A stretch of DNA of 64,000 nt from Isoetes taiwanensis (Eukaryota; Streptophyta; Lycopodiopsida; Isoetales; Isoetaceae). Shown piece by piece: positions 58,392 to 64,000 of the stretch; position 1 is the stretch's first letter, and every line of letters starts with the position of its first letter. The translations under genes were made by a program, and so were the position numbers. Under the pieces are notes generated by a model. That model saw nothing but the letters and a program-made list of their open reading frames with translations, did no database searches and had not been told where the DNA came from. The stretch covers positions 716,160-780,159 of the forward strand of contig JAJEKV010000177.1 in the NCBI GenBank assembly GCA_021234155.1. Reading direction: 5' to 3'.

Positions 58392-60420
58392 ATGGCTGAA
58401 CGGAAGAGCAACTATGGGAAAGGCCACCTTACGGTTGAGAAGGTCGCTGGGCGATCTGTTGCCACTAGCGTATTTGCAACCTATCCCCTCAAGCTCATCT
58501 TGCCCAACAAGGTACATCGCGGACTCATTTCATATTACTCCTCTTCCCTGATCTCAAATCTCAGAGCACATCTGGTTCAATTGCAGATCGCTTCCCCTGA
58601 TGCAGATGCTGTATGGGCTTACCTTATTACCTATGGTGGTGGAATTTTATCTGTTAAGAGTTCTTTCCCTTTCTAGTTGAATGTGAGTGAACGGTGTTTT
58701 TCTTTTTCTTTTTGTGTTTAGATATCAGAAATACAGGGACCTCACTTTAGAGATGCTTTCTAGCAGGGCGATTCCATCTCTTGCACTGTGGATGTTGGCG
58801 ATGATTCCACTCTGATTCTTACAACTCAGGCTTCTACAAAAGTCAGTGCTCAATTACTTTTATGCAAGCTAAATATTATAACAATATAACCTTGGGCTGA
58901 CATCCAATTGATTGATGAATGTGTGCTAAAGTTTCATGATAAATCCCCCTTGTTAGATATGCCCTTTGAGTTTGAATTCCATGAATGCTTTTGGTTTGGA
59001 GGGGCATATCAGATATTCACTTGCTTATATGCATAGCTAGCATCTAGGTTTCTCGAGTTCAGTTAACAAAGAAAGTAAAGGTGTATACAGACATAAAAGA
59101 GAATTTAGGTTGGTAGGACGTTGAAAAAGAATGCTTATTGCAGCCATGAGGTAGAAAATGTATAATATGCATCGACGTGGTTCGAAAAATAGTGATTATT
59201 AGTGGTATTGCATATATTCTTTAAACCGCACCCTGCTGAGTATGCCCCATTACTATATATTCATCTGCAAAACCTCATGCTCTACCTCTCGTATATGATA
59301 AGTTTCTTGTATGTAAATTTGGTTACTTGGGACTTTCTGTCACTTTACTTGATAGCTTACAATTTTTTTCTTTAGGGTTCCATTCAATTGTCTTCATTCA
59401 GTGTTCCATGCAGTTCTTATATGTACATATTTGTAATTTAGTTATTTGTAATTTAGCAGGTTTATAAATCGACGAAAGGACTGGTTTCAGAGCAAGGGCT
59501 TCAGGTAAAAAGAATGTGAAACTAGAACTCTCTGCAGATTTTCAATATTATCTGACCTCTTATTACAAAAGGCTTCAGTTGGACGTCATGCCACACTTGC
59601 TTTATTGCCAGATCCAGTGACATGTTTTGCACATGCAAAATATAAGCAGCAGCAATTATTCAACATATCTCCTGATGCAAACCTTGTGCTTGTTGATTGG
59701 CTTACAAGTGGACGGCATGCATGTGGTGAAGTGTGGGAATTCGAATCATATCGAAGTTCAAATGAAATTTATATTGATGGTGAACCAATCATGCTTGACA
59801 AAGTATGTAACTATCACCAAAAAGAAAAAATTATTTAAAAGCTTTTCTTGAGTTAAAAAACTGTTCAAATTTGTCTGTTTACATAGTCCAAAATTGCATT
59901 GCAGACATATTTGGAACAGGGAGAATTTGCTTCAGTAGGAGAACATTTGCAAGGATTTCATGTGGTTGCAATGGTAGCCATTTATGGGTCAGTTATCAAC
60001 ATCTATATAATTCATTTAGCTGTTCTTTGTTGGACTTGGAGTTTCCTGATCTAGCGTTGCTGTCTCAGATCCCAATTTCTGTCATTCCAGCAGCATATGC
60101 AGAAGAAGGTGAATGAGCTGACACAAGCAGTTTTAAAGGGAAGGATGCATAAACGTACCAGTGAAAGGGGTGAAATGATGCATCTTCCGAGGATCTTTGC
60201 ATCCTGTAGCACATTTGGTCCAAAGGTATTGTGACAGAATGCTTGCATCTATATGTTTTATTTCAGCCGTATGCTAAAAGTAATTTGTGTTCTTTTGCAG
60301 GATTCTGGTCTTATAGTTCGTCTTGTAGCAAGAAACACAGAATCTGTTTATGACTTTCTAAAACAAGAATTAGAATTACTTGCCCCTCAACTTGGCGCTG
60401 TGCCATACTCAGGGAGATAG
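58392..60420 (+). CDS. URED: Urease accessory protein UreD, 8 exons (half 2)
   Basis: UreD helps UreF and UreG load nickel into urease in the cytosol. Exons: 58392-58511, 58587-58652, 58767-58841, 59460-59504, 59572-59802, 59905-59987, 60020-60225 and 60301-60420. Signatures: VEKVAGRSVAT, DAVWAYLITYGGGILS, GDSISCTVDVGDD, LILTTQASTKVYK, LLPDPVTCF, NLVLVDWLTSGRHACGE, RIFASCSTFGPK and the end LLAPQLGAVPYSGR. All junctions have GT and AG, and phases join except exon 7, which has one extra base (GCGTTGCTGTCTCAG; half 1 reads through there). Correcting that gives about 314 residues, the usual plant length. The ATG is the first in frame and matches the family's short N-terminus. Confidence 0.92.
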
Positions 60421-61599
60421 TACAAGCATTCTGCTGAAGCCATTTCATGATTTCTCTAGGGTAAATAGATTAAGTGCCTGCATTCCAACGACCTCTTGGG
60501 AAAACCACTTTTTGCTTTATGAACAGTTTTTATTTTTCTTTGTAGTCTAACTAACAGCACATTAATAATAAACAAGGTGCTGCGCACGAGGGGTTGCTTT
60601 TTAACTAACAGCGCATTAATAATAAACAAGGTTGCTCTTTGGTGGCCCGAGAGTGTGTTTTCATATTTTTGTTTGGTCAGTAGGGATTTGTTTTCTTAGC
60701 CCAGAAGTTCTTTGTTTTATTTCACAAACTGCTAATATGCATCCATTAGGATGGGCCCATATAAAACCCCTAATTGCATTGTTTCTTTTGACTGACGAAG
60801 GTAAGTCACATTTTTTTTATGTCCCCTATCTAGAAACTTGAGGGAAAGGGTTGCCTTAGGCTCAAATTAAAAGAGCACAATTTTGGTGTTATATTTATTT
60901 GTCATGTTGGTCCACCATATATTTTTGTATCTAAGACAACTCCTAATAATAACCTCAAGTTCACAATGCAATATCTAATCTAATGGAAAACCTATAAATA
61001 TGTGTGCCGTTTCTCTTCTTTTGAGAGGGATTGTAATGAAGAATGGCATGACACAAACTTAACTTCTGATGATAATTGAAATGGGAATAACGCTCTTAGC
61101 GTTAAGGCCAAGAAGCATATTGTGGGCCGTCTCACTCCCTAGAAATTTAAGGGTCATGTTTAGGTACCCCCGAGACATTGCTGGCTTGTTCCCATCCTCA
61201 GTTGGCAGCTTGGACTTAGACAAACTTGCAGGAAATGCAAAAAGAAAGCTGCTTAGGTTGAGTTGAGTCATATAGAGGATAACCATAGAAAAACACACAA
61301 TGTCTGTTCAATCAACTGCATTAGGAACATGGAATTCATCCTCATCCAATGCCTGCAAAATAAAAAAACTTGCTGAAGTTTTGTTTCTGCAATCTCGTAA
61401 TAGGTTTGTCAAGAATCCAATCATAAAAGCATATTTCTTCAATGCTGCAAGCCGAGATAGATAAAGCCATCTATAACTTATCACGGTGCTTCGACTAATC
61501 TCGTTTTATTTTCACAACCCTAAAGGAAGTGCGACCTAGCCTGTGCGGCTTCAGTGCTAATTTCTAGCCATCGTTTATCTCAGAACATCCATTGAGTAT

Positions 61600-63131
61600 C
61601 CGAGACTAGAAATACTTATTTTTACCTGATGCCTTTTCTACACCAATTTAGCGATCCCCATCCACAATAAGCCCACGATTAGCCAGTGTCTCAATTGCAA
61701 GAAGGTTATAACCAAGCATCCAAGCATTCGGTTACACGGTATGAAGTACAGAGACGGGCCTAGGAATAGGAGTGACTGGAAGATTAAGGGCAATAGCAAA
61801 TACGAGCCTCGTGCAGCAACAATAGTGACCGGCAGTTTAAGGGCATTAGCAACCTTGAAGGTTTATATGCCAAAAACCCACTTGAGCCAACAATTGCCCG
61901 CTAGGGACAACCCAAAAACTCCAAGTAGCATTTGATTGCCAATAAGGTACCATGTCACGTGAAACATTTAATCCAACAATCTATATTTAGGAAGGCTAGC
62001 CCCTTCTGTTACTTTCATTTATAAAAAATTATGAATTTCAACATTATGTACATGACAATAGTATTGAGTTTCAGATATAAAAAACAGGGCAGTTGAAAGC
62101 AAAATATAGATATCCTAATGAATATCCTGAGAAGATCTGATTCTCACCTTCGTGGACAAAATGGATTTATATGAAAGTTTATTTGGATCTTCTTGCCCAA
62201 ACCCCTGAGGAAAACTAGGAAAAAGACACTGCATAACCCCATTAATGGGCCCATTTGGAGGTCTTGAAGTAGATTGTGAGGGTATGTCTGAGCAATAAAC
62301 AACAGTTGCAAGCTCATCTAGAACAGATTGATTATTCGAAGATTTAGGCCAGGGGCACCATTGTGATTCCAAGTTATACGGGGCCCAAGTTGCATGATTA
62401 TTTCTCCTCCAAGAATGATTACTGCCATTGTTAGACCATGGAATGCCATTAGAAGCTGTTGTCCCAACATCCTAGCCAACCGACAGAGAACCATTCCAGT
62501 TGGAACGATCACCTTGTAACGTCCGGGTGCTTGTTAGACCTCTATGTCTTGACCGTCTTGGACTGCTCAAACTGCGCGCATAGCCTTGACCTGGAGGTAA
62601 TAAAATTAATTGTAGCTGGTTCTGCCCACTTCCGCCAGGGACCTGATGTATATTATGATTCTGGGGGCAAAGTATTGGGGCATTTTGCCATGACGAGGAG
62701 CCATTTTCACTTGCATGGGACTCCATGCTTTGAGAAACAAGAATAAAGTAATTAGATAGTTAGATCACAGAGATATAAAGGAGATATGAAAACAAAGATA
62801 TAGAGCTATATCTTAAATAGCAATAAACTAGGGATGCTAGAGGAAACATCCAAAACAAAACACTAATGTACTGACTATAGCAGATACTCACATATTATAG
62901 CCAGAATGAATAGCTGGTGTATTACTAAGGTGATTGTCCATCTAGACCTCTCATTTGCTGGTAACCAGTGCTTGAACTGGGTGTTGGGGCATGTGGCATC
63001 CAGTCTCTTTCCACTGAGAAAAATTCATGAGGCCCTGTTGGATTTGCAGCTGCAGGAACCCTGCTTGGAATAGGCATAGGAATCTCCGTTTGGCTATGAG
63101 GAGCCACTAAACTGTCATCCATGGCATGCAA
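61600..63131 (-). CDS. Unassigned minus-strand exon series (half 2)
   Basis: Several minus-strand open stretches could be exons of one gene: 63131-62925 (starting MHAMDDSLVAPHSQ, Pro/Ser-rich), 62726-62472 (SSSWQNAPILCPQNHNIHQV, Gly/Ser/Arg-rich), 62372-62115 (QSVLDELATVVY, then DPNKLSYKSILSTK) and about 61730-61640 (GYNLLAIETLANRG). Low complexity with many Asn, Ser and Pro suggests a regulatory or RNA/DNA-associated protein, but nothing identifies it. It faces URED tail to tail. Half 1 shows the same text with more breaks. Confidence 0.35.
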
Positions 63132-64000
63132 GTTCCTTGAATGTACTACATCCGGAAGTTCAAAAGATAAAGGATATTATGTAAAACCTTACATGTACTT
63201 ATAAAATAAAAAAGCTCTAGCTTCCACATCTCATAGGTTAGCTTCTAATTAAAGGAGAATTGAAGTAACACTCACATCCACTTGGTGCAGCTTCAATTTC
63301 CCTATAAAGGAGATGAAATACAAGTTCCTACAAAGGAGCATAAGACTTGCCAATGTTACTGATTGAAGCTCCCCATTATTGTATTAGAAACACTGCTACT
63401 AACATTAGTGAATAGCAAGAAATTACCACCGGACAGATTAATTTTGACAACCACCTGATCTAGGGATATGTGTCATAGTACTAACCCACACTAAAGATGG
63501 CAACCAAATGACAAAAAGTCAAGACGCAAGATCCTAACCATTTTGAACTTGACGTGTTGCTTTTGACATGCTATGGCCCACAAGACGAGACTTATTATAC
63601 AAGCATGATAAATATAGCATGAGAGAATCCTACTCTTTGAGCCTTGACTTACTACTCAAATGAACCATTAGTCTATTTTCCCTAGCATAATGAAAGCATA
63701 TAAACTTCCAATTATGGAGTACTATTACTTTCAAGAACAAGACTTCAATGTGCATGAAAACCAACTTGACAAGTACATCACCATCATTAAAGAGCTTACT
63801 GTTTTAATCCATCTATCAGTTGTAATACCAAGGAAGAAAATTCTGTGCAAAAGGACATATTTCCACGGTGCAAAAGTGCACGCTTCCACGTTCAACAAAT
63901 ATTTGACTGGCATAATTCAGTAGTTTACAATAGGTTATACTTATTGCATGTACTTGCAGGGCATGAATGTAAGAGATTACAAGACTTGTAGGCCCTGCAC
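63132..64000. other. No gene assigned
   Basis: AT-rich, with a short plus-strand open stretch at 63690-63923 that I do not recognise. The window ends inside the unit. Confidence 0.4.

Larger units (their letters stand above)
32400..64000. repeat. Second version of the ~32.3-kb unit (half 2)
   Basis: This is the direct-orientation counterpart of half 1 and is cut by the window end about 0.7 kb before the unit would finish. It is the cleaner version for URED exons 1-6 and 8, the DMC1 exons, the LINE YADD box and the DUF7869 core. Half 1 is cleaner for the palindrome arrays, the transit-peptide-like exon and URED exon 7. Confidence 0.95.

Overview
The window is nuclear DNA of a land plant: spliced genes with GT-AG introns, plant gene families (URED, a DMC1-type recombinase, DOMON/cytochrome b561, a PII-2-like LRR protein) and many decayed transposons. 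The HUH-Rep transposon family seen here is reported to be most abundant in non-seed plants, and DUF7869 genes and this LINE type fit a large fern-like genome. The fern guess is low-confidence inference.

Layout: the window is two versions of one unit of about 32.3 kb, head to tail. Position 1 corresponds to about 32400, and about 31640 corresponds to about 63960. A 13-base N gap (32170-32182) lies just before the second version starts. The halves agree exactly over some stretches and differ by dense small indels and substitutions in others, often at CAG/CTG or CG sites. This looks like noisy long-read assembly of one locus (two haplotypes or a mis-joined duplicate), or a real tandem duplication. 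Frame breaks found in only one half should therefore not be read as biology.

Each unit, left to right (half 1 / half 2): TGGTT-rich arm, 107-bp tandem repeat and tRNA-like box; minus-strand exons including an LRR N-cap (1664-1959 / 34064-34349); AACCA-rich arm; arrays of a GGCGCC palindrome; GC-rich and TTCTTGGCG repeats; a DUF7869 gene remnant (8375-9850 / 40752-42255); minisatellites, including a CTTGATC higher-order array; a hairpin-rich dispersed repeat; the 3' exons of a DMC1 gene on the minus strand (13751-14447 / 45939-46640); a repeat pair X1/X2, with a 5'-truncated LINE inserted in X1; a second hairpin repeat; a DOMON/b561 remnant; a second LINE fragment (zf-RVT end); a Replitron-like HUH-Rep gene that reads on into a histone-H3-like fold (22186-23548 / 54425-55830, minus); an unassigned minus-strand exon; the urease accessory gene URED (26068-28093 / 58392-60420, plus, 8 exons); and about 3.6 kb of unassigned sequence.

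Most notable points: the HUH-Rep plus H3-like reading; TAG codons exactly where glutamine is expected in that gene; a putative U12 AT-AC intron and a frame-preserving exon duplication in DMC1; and the CWG-biased disagreement between halves.
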